DNA from: Kalmanozyma brasiliensis GHG001
Lineage: Eukaryota > Basidiomycota > Ustilaginomycetes > Ustilaginales
Length of the DNA: 64,000 nucleotides
Reading direction: 5' to 3'
Assembly: GCF_000497045.1 (NCBI RefSeq)
Contig: NW_015961970.1
Coordinates: 620,802 to 684,801 of the forward strand
This document shows, in pieces, positions 21,475 through 31,198 of this stretch. The first letter of the stretch is position 1. Every line of letters starts with the position of its first letter. Both the position numbers and the translations under genes were made by a program. A model generated the notes under the pieces. It ran no database searches, was not told the DNA's origin, and worked only from the letters and a program-made list of their open reading frames with translations.

Positions 21475-21488
21475 TAGCGCTCGTCAGC

Positions 21489-24400
21489 ATGCCGCTCCCA
21501 TCGCATCAAGCCGGCCAGCATGCCGCCTCGTCGCAGCAAAAGCATCAACACGATCCCTATACCCAGCAACATGCTCACCAATACCACTCCCACCAGCAAT
21601 CGCAGCATCAGACACACCAAGACAAGCAGCCGTCACAACCAATAGGTCGCAGTCAATCCACCTTCAATTTCCTCCTTAGCAAAGCAAAAGCTCCTTTCTC
21701 CTCCTCAGCGAGCTCCTCCAACCTCAATGCGTCCACTTCTATGTCGTCGCTCTCGGCAGCGCAGCAGGATGATCCTTTCGATGACACTACCAACCACCTC
21801 TCTTACCATCGACAGCTGCAACAGGAGCACACCTTCCCTCATGCTCCTCCCAGCTCTGCACAGTCTCGCAGGACACCCAGCGGCAACCTCGAAAAGACGC
21901 CACGCGCCGTGCAGCACCACCATCAACACACCGATTCGAATGCTTCTTCACATCCCAGCTGGTCAGCAGCTCCTCCTCGTCCGAGCTACGCGGAGGATGC
22001 CCACGGCGGTGGGGCTGTGTCCAGTCCCACCAAGCGAGGTTTCTTTGGCGGCATCGGCCGAGACCGCAAATCTTCTGTGGCATCCATCAAGCAGCCCGTC
22101 CCTCAAAAGAACTTCTCCCACAGCCCCTTATCCAAAGGACAACGGACAGAACCTTCCATCAGCAGCAGCAACTACTCGCAGTACAGCCGAAGTCAGTCCG
22201 ATCTGCACGCCCGCACTGACCTTTCTTCTCCTCACGATAGTACTGTCGAGCTGCCGCGCGTGCCCGCTCTATATCAGCAGCAGCAGCAATCAGCACCGGT
22301 GTCTGCCGACCCCAATCGCTACCTGCGCTCGCCCAGTCCTGCACTCCAGTTCTCGAGGAGCGTCGACAACCTCAGCTTGGCTGAGCAGTCCGTTGCGCCG
22401 CTTTCCACTTCAGCGGGCTATGACGGCAGCAATCCGACCTCCACCACGGCCTCATCAGCAGCACCATCTGCGACCTGGGGTGAACACGGCGTGCCTGGTG
22501 CTCAGCCATACTGGCGACCTAGCGATATGGGCACCCTTGCAACGCCCTCTCAGCAGCCCAATGCTCCGTCTCCACGCTTCAAAGTCGGACACAACAAGCT
22601 CGACTCGGTCGCATCGCATCTGCAACCCTCCACGACCTCTGTTCAGACATCGCCTAACAACTGGAACAGCATGTCTCCTCCTCAGATCAGCTACATGCAA
22701 TCAACGGCAGGCCAACGGACCGATTTCAAGCACGCGCGCAAGCTTTCCAAGCTCACAGGCAAGGACATGGGTCGTGCAGCGGTGGGTGCAAGCCTGGCAG
22801 CATCGCTCGGACTCACGAACCTTGGTGCTTCCGCTGCCTCCTCGAATCAGTCGTCGATGGAAAGCGCATCAGAGCCCGTACCACTTCCCGCAGGCGCCGT
22901 CTTCCAGGCCTTTGTCAACCGCAACGCTAACATCAGCCTCACACTTGCTCAGCTCAGTGGCCATGATCACGGCAAAGGCAAAGACAAGGAAAAGGATGTC
23001 TCCAAGGGCTGGAAACCGTATCGTGTCGTGCTGCAGGACGGCCGAGTCTATTTCTACAAACCGCCCAGCAACGTCTCGGACGAAGTCAAGGCGCTTTTCC
23101 CTACTGGCATCGTTCGCAATGTGCCCGGCACCGCTTCCGCCTCCCAGTCGGGTCTCAACGTCGACGTGCTCATGAGGAGTGGCCTGAGCAAGCAGGATCT
23201 CCTCTCGGCCACCTCGAGCAGCACAGAGCTCACTTCGCCACTGTCATCCCCCGGTCTCCGGCCACGACCTCCAGCCGCGCGATCGAACAGCAATAAGTCC
23301 GGTGGTGCTGCGTCCGCCGAGCTACCTTTGACGCCAGTAACGCCCTCTGCTGGCCCGGCGATGGCAGAAGCAGTCATCGCCGGACACCGAGCCTGGATCA
23401 AGTCCGGAAAGCATCCCGACCTGGTCTTGGTCGATGCCATCGATGCGCCCCAGAGCTGGGCGGAACGCATTCAGAGCGGCAGCATTGCGGCATTGGCCCA
23501 CGAATTCGTTCAGGCCACGCAACTGCCTGCAGCGAACGAGCAAGCGCGAGCTGCCAGCGTGAGGCGATCCGTCGCATCGCCTTTCTTTGACCACGTCAAG
23601 CAAAGCGGGACTAGCGACATACTCGCAGAGGCTTTTGTGGTCGCCGTGTTTGTGTCCGTCACGACCGGAGAAACAGCCGCGCAGCCACTGTCGAAGCAGT
23701 CTGTCCAATTCATCTCGGAAGTGCACGCATGCGCAGAAGCGCTGCTCAGCAACGCTAAGGAGGACTCGACCAACTCTACGTCCGCGATCAAATCGCGATT
23801 GGCCACGTTGCTGGACGTCGCTGTGCGAGCTGGCATCGCTCAGACGTCAGAGGGTCTCGAAGCCGTTCAACGTCTCGCCCATCTGATTCAGCTTGAAAGA
23901 GACGAGCTATCGACAAAGGTGACGACATCGGAAGCGCCCATCCTCAACGCCGATGCCTTGAAAGCCCGGGAGGCCATCGACTGGGTCAGCTTAGCGGCCG
24001 ACAAGGACATGAACGATACGCGCGACGATCTGCGGAAATTACGTAGCACACTCGCCATCTCGGACGATCTCTTGCTCCGACTGGAACCGCTCGAGATTGC
24101 ACAACAAATTCAACACTTCCATGCTGATGCTCTGCGTCGCTTGATTGGCCCGAGCATCACGCTATGCGAATTGCTCGGGGCTGCCAGGGCCGAAAGCCAG
24201 CTCGTTGGCGCGCTGAGCTTCGACTCGTTGTCTCCACATCCAATCACGACCTTGGCCCTCGGACATCTCCTCAGCTCAAACGCAGGCAGCACTGAAACAG
24301 CGAATGCAGCTCAAAATGGGGCTCGCCACCGCGCTTCCGTGCTCCGTCATTGGATTGCCATTGCCTCTTACCTCCTCACGCTGGGCGACGTTGCAGGCTG

Positions 24401-27400
24401 GATGGCCGTCAGCACCGCATTGTGCTCCCGCGCAGTGACCCGCCTAGAACAGACATGGCGCTACCTGGCCGAGGGGGACCGCGTGCTGGTGGCGGAAGAG
24501 TGGGCACCTATCCTCTCCAGCATCTCTTGGACGGAAGGTCTGGCGGCCAATGTCCGAGCCCGCTTTGTCGGCGATGGAGCAGAGTGTTTTGTCACGTTGC
24601 CAGACGGCAAGAGAACGCTCGCGATTCCTTTCCTCGGCAACGCCCTCTATCGCACATTGCGCCCCTCGCTTGTTGTTGTGTCGACCCCAACCGAAGGTGA
24701 CCAGCTCCCAATCTCGAGCAGAGCGGATGCCGCGATCGGTCTGTGGACATCGGTCAACGAATGGCGCGCTGCTTGGCAGCAACCCGCCGTTGAATCGAGC
24801 ATGGGCGTCGATGCGCACTCGGAACCCTTGGCAGAGTACCAGGCGACCTTGCAGTTGCTGTTCCGAGACGCGGCTCAGAGCTCCACGCCCACTTTCAACA
24901 ACATGGAGCGTTCGTTCGAGCTCGAGCCTAAGGCGCTCGGCAATCTCGATGTTCGCGAAAGGCAATCGCTGCCTTTCAACGCCAACCCTAGCTTGCCACT
25001 CGTCCCGCTGCTGTTCCCCCAGCCCCTGCCACTTCTCTCCTTGCTCGATGGCGCTCAAATCAAGGCCGAACTTTCACGTCGCGACGATCAGCGCATCCAC
25101 CTCTCGAAGGACCCGCAGACCACCATCCCTTCGCGATCCCTTGCTCGTCGCAGCCTGGCGGAGTCACCGCTCCTCCGGTCTTCGGCCTTTTCGCCCTCTC
25201 TCGGTGGTCGCTCCAGTCGCACCGATGCGTTCAGCGGCGTAGTGGAATGGTCTACCATCGCTCCCGTGCCGACTCGGGAAGACCAAGGCGGCAACGACAT
25301 CAAGATCGGAACCGAATTGATTCTTCGCGCCGTGCAAGAGGCCAATCTGTCGCTTCCCAACTCTCCGATGACTGGCAAGCGATTCTCGCAAGACTTTGGT
25401 CGCCACTCACGACCGCTCTCTCAGATGTCGAAGCGATCCAGCTTGCCCGCGTCCAATCGCAGTTCGGTCGTCGACATTTTGGTGCCCGTCCAGGTGGTCG
25501 TCAAAGCGGCGACGCTCGATCGCATGATTGATCTGCTCGTCATGGGTGTCCGACACGTCACAGTGCCCCCTTGTCCTTCCGTCAGCGATGGCGGCGAGCC
25601 GCTCGCTGCCCCGGCACGAAAGACCAAGCTGGTTATGGACATGGACTCATTCCGCAGTACATTCCTGGCCACATTCCGAAGTCTCTGCTCGCCCCCGGAG
25701 CTGCTCGAACAGCTGCGAAAGCGATTCTCCGCCGCGGTTACAGCAAGCAAAGAGCTAGCGGGCGCCGACGAGTTTCGCACGTCAAGCCAGTTCCCCTCGT
25801 GGATCCCACTCACTCCAGCAGGCAGCCAGGCAGAGCCGACAGACTGGGACATGGTGTACCGCATCCGTCTGGGCGTCGTGATGACGTTGCGGCTGTGGAT
25901 CGATCGTTTCCCGCAGGACTTTGTCGACGATGACGTGCTCTATCAGCTTGCATGGAGCTTCCTTCGTCACCCGGGCATGGAAGTCATCGCGGAAGATCCT
26001 GATCAGCAAAATATCGTCAACGCCCTGGCACAGCTCCGAAGCATGTTTGGTGCTCGGGTCATGGGAGCCAACGCTAGGCAGGAGGAGCGGAGCTACGCCG
26101 CTGGCCAGCCCGTGCATGTCGCCAGCGACGAGAACCAGCCCAAGTTCGACTTTGACCGCGCCAACGCGGCCGAGCTGGTCGAGTATCTCGAGTCGATCGC
26201 CACCGTCTTCTTCGACAAAATCGTCGATCGCGACCTGCTCGTCGTGAGCGAGATCTTTGAGAAGCAGGCGAGCCATCCCGCCGCCTGGTACACCGTCAAG
26301 TCGACCGCTGCCGGCCCTAGCGATGAGGACAAGCCCGTCACCAACATGTACACGATGCTCGACGTCCTCAAGGCGAGCAGCGGCAGCACGACCGCAGGGA
26401 GCGGCAACGCCGTAGCCTTGCAGCAGAAGCTTCCATCAGCTGTCCGAGATGCCCTAGCAGCTCAAAGCCTATTCCGGGGCTGGATCGCCATTCACATTAT
26501 TGAGTCGGGCATTGGCCTCGAGCGACGTCAGGAGAGACTGTCCAAGCTTCTCGACGCTCTCTGGATCTGCAGATCGCGCATGCTGAAGCTGAGGACGGAC
26601 GAGAATGCAAGCTCCACCGGCAACGCGAACGGCGTGACAGAGGCGGCCCTACCCTTCCGCGAGCCCACCATCGGTTCTTTCGTCGAATCGGCCATCGTCA
26701 ACACACTTGGCTCATCGGAGTCGCGTATCTTCTTGCGAGCTTGGCAGGGCGTTGCGGCGGCCCGAGGAGGCAAGGGGGACGGTCTCGACGATCTCATGCC
26801 CAAGCATGTCACCCCGGAGATGCGCTCAGCCGCCGAGCTTTCCGGCACGCCCGACATTGGCTGGATTCTTGCCTGCCTCGCTGAGGCTGCCACCAAGGTC
26901 CCGAGTGCGCAGACTTCAGCAGGAGATGTCGAGCTCGTCGATTTCGACAAGCGCCGCACTCTGTGGGCCTTGATTGATGGCGCTGTACGAGTGCGGCCGC
27001 CTTGCACCGTCCCTGGCCTCGTCGACCTGGCCGGAGCTCGACTGCGACTGATGCAGAGCGCACTCACCCGAGTCATTTGGGATCGTCGAGCGTTCCGCGA
27101 GGATGCCGCCAACGAGATGCGCAACGCGCCGCCGGTTCGGTCCGACGCCAAGCTGCGTCCGAGTAGCTCCAGCAAAGCGCTCACGGGCCTCTCCAAGCAG
27201 CAGCAGGAGAAGCTTCGTCGTGATCGAGCGGCTTTGGAGATGCTCGAATCGATGCCGCTGCGTCCTCCGATCACGAGTCGTGTGTCGAGCATGCCGTCGA
27301 GCAATTCGCGCCCATCGACTGCCACCTCGCCTGCGTCTAGCTCCTTGCCATTGCCTGCGGAGAAGGCGATCATGACGCAGGCGCCGCCGCCTGACAAGGC

Positions 27401-29318
27401 TACCATTCGCGCCCGCCGAATGACAGCGCTCTTCAAGGGCGCCGTACGCCCGCTCATCTCGGTGGACAAGCCAGACACGCCGGCCAAGTCGGTCCCGGAG
27501 CTGATGCGTCTGACTCCGCTGCAGAAGCCTTCGATCATCGCTGGCCTCGGCGGTGCTCGCGTCTCGATCTGGAACAACGCGCAGCGCTCGTTTGTGTTCC
27601 ACCTAACTTCGCAGGAAGGCGCCAAGTATCTGTTGCAGACGAGCAATGCTGCAGAGCTGGCGGAGTGGGTCAGCCATATCGAGAAGGCTTCAAAGGAGTA
27701 CGCCATCTCAAGTCCGGTCGATGCACGCAAGGGATCGATCCCGTCCAAGAGCAAGTCGGCGCTTGCACCCCTCTACGGACGTCCTCTGGTAGAGCTCGTC
27801 GAGCGCGAAGGTCATTCTGTGCCTACGGCGGTGGAGCGGATGTTTGCCGAGATCGAGGCCCGAGGCTTGCGTGAGCAAGGCATCTATCGAATCTCGGGTT
27901 CCAAGAGTGCCGTCGAGAACCTGCGTCGCGCGTTTGATCAGCAGCCGGCAGAATCGGTCGACCTGTCTACCGGCGAGTTCAGCGACATCCACACCATCTG
28001 CGGCGCCGTCAAGTCCTGGCTGCGCGATCTGCCCGAGCCGCTCATCACCTTTGACTCGTATGACGAGCTCATCGCCACCAACGCCATGGAAAACGACGAC
28101 CGACTCTACGCCATGCGTGACATCATCTGGAAGATGCCCAAGTATCACTTCGACGTTCTGCGTCGCACGGCAGAGCATCTGGCGCGCGTTGTCGAGGAGG
28201 GCGAGGTCAACAAGATGCTTGCGCACAATGTCGCGCTCGTCTTTGGCACTTCGCTGCTGAATCCACCGCCCGGACCGTCGCAGGTTGCGATCGGCTTTGG
28301 CAATTTGGGCAAGGCTGCCAATGTGGTCAAGACCATTGTCACGATGCACGAGTGGCTGTTTGAGCCCGAGCCCGAGCCCGAGCCCGAGCCGGAGCCGGAG
28401 CTGGAGCCGGAGCTCGAGGCGGAGGCTGGGTCCGAGCCCGAGGTGCAGACACAGGCCTATCTAGAGCCTGTAGGGGACAGGGAAGTTCTGGGCGTCGAGA
28501 GCGGAAGCAGCGCAGAAGCATTGGTGCAGGGCACCGATGGAGATGCCTACCTCACGCCCTTGGATGCGAGCCGCGCTCGCGGAGCGTCTTTATCGTCGGG
28601 CGAGGGATCGCTTCCCGACCACATTGTTAACTCGACGACTTTGGGCGTGGCGACGCAGCATCAGGCAAGCGGTTCCATCGGTGACGAGGCTGAAGAGGAC
28701 GAGCCGCTAGCCGAGCTCCCTGTACGATCTCGTCGCGGAGGTCGAGGCAGGCCACTCACCATCGTCGGTCTGGACGGACTATCGGCTTTCGGTGGCGCTC
28801 AGGACGTCGCAAAGGTCCTTGAAAGCGGCGAGCCATCTTCAGCAAAGACCACGACCGACGATGCAGAGGCATTGTCGAGCCAGGCCGACGCTTTTGCCGA
28901 CACCCAGCTGGAGAACGAGATCTCCGCCGATTCTCAATCAACGAGAGCCACCCCTCGCATCGTCCTGTCGGAGAGCGTCGACAGCGAGGACTACGCGCAG
29001 CTCGACGACTCGCACAGCGCTGGCGACATCTCGAGCGACCTCATCACCGTTGCTGACGAGGCACAGGCAGAAGCTTCAGCGACGGAGGACGATGATGACA
29101 CGAGCGAAGGCCTGGCGATTGCTTCGGAACGACCCCGCAAGGCGCGCAGCCCGAACCGCGACAGCGTGTTCAAGTCCTACTCGATCTACGCCGACTGCTT
29201 CGACAGCATGAAGCTCGGAAGCCAGCCGTCGGCGGCGAGCATGATCAAGCGCCAGTCGATGCTGGTGGGCCAGCCTGTCGAACATGCGGGCGAGGCCGAG
29301 AAGGTGCAGAGTGCATAG
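21489..29318 (+). CDS. Giant PH / RasGEF-like / PH / RhoGAP multidomain GTPase regulator
   Basis: 2609 residues in a single intron-free frame from the ATG at 21489. Order seen: Gln/Ser-rich disordered N-terminus (1-460); PH-like segment around 470-570 (GWKPYRVVLQDGRVYFYKPP); RasGEF catalytic-like segment about 865-1000 (LEPLEIAQQIQHF, then HRASVLRHWIAIASYLLTLGD, then RLEQTWRYL); RasGEF N-motif about 1330-1480 (VVVKAATLDRMIDLLVMG, FRSTFLATFRSLCSPPELLE); a second divergent RasGEF-like segment about 1554-1860; PH-like segment about 1977-2075; RhoGAP about 2095-2275 with the arginine finger R2134 in GIYRISGS and the helix WLRDLPEPLITF. The tail is acidic and disordered with an EP repeat. RhoGAPs switch off Rho/Cdc42/Rac proteins; the RhoGAP part looks competent. 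The Ras exchange segments are degenerate, so real Ras GEF activity is uncertain. Likely role: polarity or Ras-Rho crosstalk. Confidence 0.88.
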   Translation: MPLPSHQAGQHAASSQQKHQHDPYTQQHAHQYHSHQQSQHQTHQDKQPSQPIGRSQSTFNFLLSKAKAPFSSSASSSNLNASTSMSSLSAAQQDDPFDDTTNHLSYHRQLQQEHTFPHAPPSSAQSRRTPSGNLEKTPRAVQHHHQHTDSNASSHPSWSAAPPRPSYAEDAHGGGAVSSPTKRGFFGGIGRDRKSSVASIKQPVPQKNFSHSPLSKGQRTEPSISSSNYSQYSRSQSDLHARTDLSSPHDSTVELPRVPALYQQQQQSAPVSADPNRYLRSPSPALQFSRSVDNLSLAEQSVAPLSTSAGYDGSNPTSTTASSAAPSATWGEHGVPGAQPYWRPSDMGTLATPSQQPNAPSPRFKVGHNKLDSVASHLQPSTTSVQTSPNNWNSMSPPQISYMQSTAGQRTDFKHARKLSKLTGKDMGRAAVGASLAASLGLTNLGASAASSNQSSMESASEPVPLPAGAVFQAFVNRNANISLTLAQLSGHDHGKGKDKEKDVSKGWKPYRVVLQDGRVYFYKPPSNVSDEVKALFPTGIVRNVPGTASASQSGLNVDVLMRSGLSKQDLLSATSSSTELTSPLSSPGLRPRPPAARSNSNKSGGAASAELPLTPVTPSAGPAMAEAVIAGHRAWIKSGKHPDLVLVDAIDAPQSWAERIQSGSIAALAHEFVQATQLPAANEQARAASVRRSVASPFFDHVKQSGTSDILAEAFVVAVFVSVTTGETAAQPLSKQSVQFISEVHACAEALLSNAKEDSTNSTSAIKSRLATLLDVAVRAGIAQTSEGLEAVQRLAHLIQLERDELSTKVTTSEAPILNADALKAREAIDWVSLAADKDMNDTRDDLRKLRSTLAISDDLLLRLEPLEIAQQIQHFHADALRRLIGPSITLCELLGAARAESQLVGALSFDSLSPHPITTLALGHLLSSNAGSTETANAAQNGARHRASVLRHWIAIASYLLTLGDVAGWMAVSTALCSRAVTRLEQTWRYLAEGDRVLVAEEWAPILSSISWTEGLAANVRARFVGDGAECFVTLPDGKRTLAIPFLGNALYRTLRPSLVVVSTPTEGDQLPISSRADAAIGLWTSVNEWRAAWQQPAVESSMGVDAHSEPLAEYQATLQLLFRDAAQSSTPTFNNMERSFELEPKALGNLDVRERQSLPFNANPSLPLVPLLFPQPLPLLSLLDGAQIKAELSRRDDQRIHLSKDPQTTIPSRSLARRSLAESPLLRSSAFSPSLGGRSSRTDAFSGVVEWSTIAPVPTREDQGGNDIKIGTELILRAVQEANLSLPNSPMTGKRFSQDFGRHSRPLSQMSKRSSLPASNRSSVVDILVPVQVVVKAATLDRMIDLLVMGVRHVTVPPCPSVSDGGEPLAAPARKTKLVMDMDSFRSTFLATFRSLCSPPELLEQLRKRFSAAVTASKELAGADEFRTSSQFPSWIPLTPAGSQAEPTDWDMVYRIRLGVVMTLRLWIDRFPQDFVDDDVLYQLAWSFLRHPGMEVIAEDPDQQNIVNALAQLRSMFGARVMGANARQEERSYAAGQPVHVASDENQPKFDFDRANAAELVEYLESIATVFFDKIVDRDLLVVSEIFEKQASHPAAWYTVKSTAAGPSDEDKPVTNMYTMLDVLKASSGSTTAGSGNAVALQQKLPSAVRDALAAQSLFRGWIAIHIIESGIGLERRQERLSKLLDALWICRSRMLKLRTDENASSTGNANGVTEAALPFREPTIGSFVESAIVNTLGSSESRIFLRAWQGVAAARGGKGDGLDDLMPKHVTPEMRSAAELSGTPDIGWILACLAEAATKVPSAQTSAGDVELVDFDKRRTLWALIDGAVRVRPPCTVPGLVDLAGARLRLMQSALTRVIWDRRAFREDAANEMRNAPPVRSDAKLRPSSSSKALTGLSKQQQEKLRRDRAALEMLESMPLRPPITSRVSSMPSSNSRPSTATSPASSSLPLPAEKAIMTQAPPPDKATIRARRMTALFKGAVRPLISVDKPDTPAKSVPELMRLTPLQKPSIIAGLGGARVSIWNNAQRSFVFHLTSQEGAKYLLQTSNAAELAEWVSHIEKASKEYAISSPVDARKGSIPSKSKSALAPLYGRPLVELVEREGHSVPTAVERMFAEIEARGLREQGIYRISGSKSAVENLRRAFDQQPAESVDLSTGEFSDIHTICGAVKSWLRDLPEPLITFDSYDELIATNAMENDDRLYAMRDIIWKMPKYHFDVLRRTAEHLARVVEEGEVNKMLAHNVALVFGTSLLNPPPGPSQVAIGFGNLGKAANVVKTIVTMHEWLFEPEPEPEPEPEPELEPELEAEAGSEPEVQTQAYLEPVGDREVLGVESGSSAEALVQGTDGDAYLTPLDASRARGASLSSGEGSLPDHIVNSTTLGVATQHQASGSIGDEAEEDEPLAELPVRSRRGGRGRPLTIVGLDGLSAFGGAQDVAKVLESGEPSSAKTTTDDAEALSSQADAFADTQLENEISADSQSTRATPRIVLSESVDSEDYAQLDDSHSAGDISSDLITVADEAQAEASATEDDDDTSEGLAIASERPRKARSPNRDSVFKSYSIYADCFDSMKLGSQPSAASMIKRQSMLVGQPVEHAGEAEKVQSA
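28362..28415 (+). repeat. In-frame GAGCCC/GAGCCG repeat encoding Glu-Pro run
   Basis: Nine hexamer units (six EP, then EL, EP, EL) starting at residue 2292 of the RhoGAP protein, directly after the RhoGAP domain. Likely length-variable between strains. Confidence 0.9.
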
Positions 29319-29469
29319 ATGCGTCGAAGAAGGTTCACTCTGCTGTATGAAAAACTCATTGCATTGTTCCATCATCTCAATCATACCCAGATCGCTTTCG
29401 CATTCCCCTCAGCGCAGTCATGTGAAACGAGCACAACGTCCGACATCAGCAAAAGCATGTGCATTCGTA

Positions 29470-30564
29470 TCATCTCGGGAGCAAGCTCTGTCGAGCACTA
29501 TCTTTGCGTTTGAGCCCGGGTCTGTCCTCCTCATCGTCCGATCCGACGCCGAGATCGAGCACGAACGGCGGAGTTGCCTTGTTTGCATCGGGTGTGTCCC
29601 TGTACGGCGAGCCGCTCCTTTCCCTCCCCTCCCCTCCTCCTGCGCCGTTGCGCCTCTCTGCGGCCTGTTCCCGTTCGATCTGATCCAGGACCTTGCTCGT
29701 CTCGCGCCAGACAAACCAGCTGGTCGCCACACCCACCGCACCACCTACGGCGATGTAGACCACATTCAGCGCCTTCGCTGTCCCGTCCAGCTGCGCGCGC
29801 TGATCACGGTCCATGAGCACGAACATGCGCGTTCCGAGCCAGACATGGAGGAAGAGCTTGGGCGTGATGAGCGCTGTAGCGGCGATAAAGTGGCGATATG
29901 GAACAGCGTCCAGTAGGCTTGCGAAGAAGAGATTCGAGTAGGCGAAGGGAAAAGGGCAGAACCTGATCAGGATGGCCATGCTGAGTCCTCTACTTCGGAC
30001 GGCGGTGGTGAGCGCTGCGTATTTGGGATCGTCCAGCGCGGAAGAGATCCAGGAGACTCGTTTGGCGTGGTGCGTGATTGCCCATCTGAGCACGACGAAC
30101 GACACACTGGCCCCCAACAGGCAGGCGACACTCGCCAGTGCCCAAGCATAGAACAGATTCCCATTCAGCTCTCCATGATCTGCGTTGGCGGGGGAATGAA
30201 CCCCCCATCCCAAACCGAAGAGCGTGATGCACGTGCCGTACCCGATCAGCGGCGGAAAGGAGACGATCACCACCAAAGCGATCAGAAGCGCAGCACCAAA
30301 CGTCTGACTCCCAAACCAAATGGCAAGCTTCGCCGTCGTATCAAACATCACTTCGGGTCCGATGTATAGGACGACCCCGAGGATGAGGAACTTGATGCCT
30401 ACGACGAGGTAGAGGATGTACCGTTGCTCGGGTGGGAGTGAGAGGAAGCCGGACCACGCGCGTGACATGTAGGAGTGACCGCGATGGTAGAGTGCGCGCC
30501 ACCGAGAGGAGGAAGAGGCCTCACGTCGGACGTAGCGCCCGCGGTGTGTGGGCGACGTCGGCAT
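29470..30564 (-). CDS. TVP38: Tvp38/TMEM64-family (VTT domain) membrane protein
   Basis: 364 residues from the ATG at 30564. Hydrophobic spans occur at about residues 48-70 (YILYLVVGIKFLILGVVLY), 85-120 (FGAALLIALVVIVSFPPLIG), 140-165, 200-230 and 262-285. The VTT (SNARE-associated Golgi) signature is visible: FPPLIGYGTCITLFGLGWG and the second-half motif ILIRFCPFPFAYSNLFFASL. In yeast Tvp38 is a late-Golgi/Tlg2-vesicle protein, and VTT-fold relatives such as TMEM41B and VMP1 scramble lipids and support autophagy, which is of interest with ATG2 in the same window, although no functional link can be drawn from position. Tail is hydrophilic and Ser/Arg-rich. Converges on the RhoGAP gene with 151 bases between stops. 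Confidence 0.9.
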   Translation of the reverse strand: MPTSPTHRGRYVRREASSSSRWRALYHRGHSYMSRAWSGFLSLPPEQRYILYLVVGIKFLILGVVLYIGPEVMFDTTAKLAIWFGSQTFGAALLIALVVIVSFPPLIGYGTCITLFGLGWGVHSPANADHGELNGNLFYAWALASVACLLGASVSFVVLRWAITHHAKRVSWISSALDDPKYAALTTAVRSRGLSMAILIRFCPFPFAYSNLFFASLLDAVPYRHFIAATALITPKLFLHVWLGTRMFVLMDRDQRAQLDGTAKALNVVYIAVGGAVGVATSWFVWRETSKVLDQIEREQAAERRNGAGGGEGRERSGSPYRDTPDANKATPPFVLDLGVGSDDEEDRPGLKRKDSARQSLLPR

Positions 30565-31198
30565 CGTGGCGGAGGCGCGAATGCGTTACCACCTAGAAGA
30601 CGTCCTGATCGAGTCGGGTGGCGACCGCTTCAGCGCCGCGGCCCAGGTGCACGACGATCGAGCGCGCAGCAGAAGGTTGCCCGGTGTTGGCGATACGAAG
30701 CAGTGAAGCCGCCAAAGAACGACCAAAAGCACCCGAAAGAGACGGAGGACGTGTGTGTTGGTAGGCGCGCGGGAAGATCGATCCGAGGCGAGGAGGAGAT
30801 GCTCTCCGCGTTGCTGACACCGCTTGGACCCTGAAGTTGACCGCCTTGTTTTGGCACTGCCTCGGCTACTATTGATTTTTACACCCCACTCCGTAGATGT
30901 GCTGCGCCCGATCTTGCGTATCGCTGGCTGTCGCGGTGAGGACGGGAGGGCATTGCTTGAATCTCTCGTCATTGGGAGTGGAGTTGCAATCGTGGACAGC
31001 GATTCATACTGCCAAGTGTGTGGGTTCCAGCCGATAAGTGGGCGCCCGAGGTTGGAAAGGCGGGCTTTGATCACGGCCACCCGATGCAGTGGGTCGCGTT
31101 GAGTAGCAGCGCGCGCGTTTTCCAGAAAAAGTGACAGAGACCAACACTCCGCAACCTGATCTTCCTTCCGCCTCATCATCGTCATCCCCTCATCCACG
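30565..31198. other. Intergenic, divergent promoter of Tvp38 and Psf2 genes
   Basis: 634 bases between two divergent ATG codons. Only short frames; no repeats or RNA gene recognised. Confidence 0.6.

Larger units (their letters stand above)
18738..21488. other. Long gene-free region upstream of the RhoGAP gene
   Basis: 2.75 kb between two divergent starts, the longest gap in the window. Frames of up to 190 codons occur on both strands, but the longest start with GTG, lack any family resemblance and have skewed, low-complexity composition. It holds a TCAG repeat (20617-20636), pyrimidine-rich tracts near 21140-21200 and a possible leader intron just before the RhoGAP start. I see no tRNA or transposon signature. 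It could be a large regulatory region or hide a non-coding RNA. Confidence 0.5.

Noticed and set aside
26528..27754. 408-codon minus-strand frame inside the RhoGAP gene
   Set aside because: Lies over coding sequence of the 2609-residue protein and shows no family resemblance.
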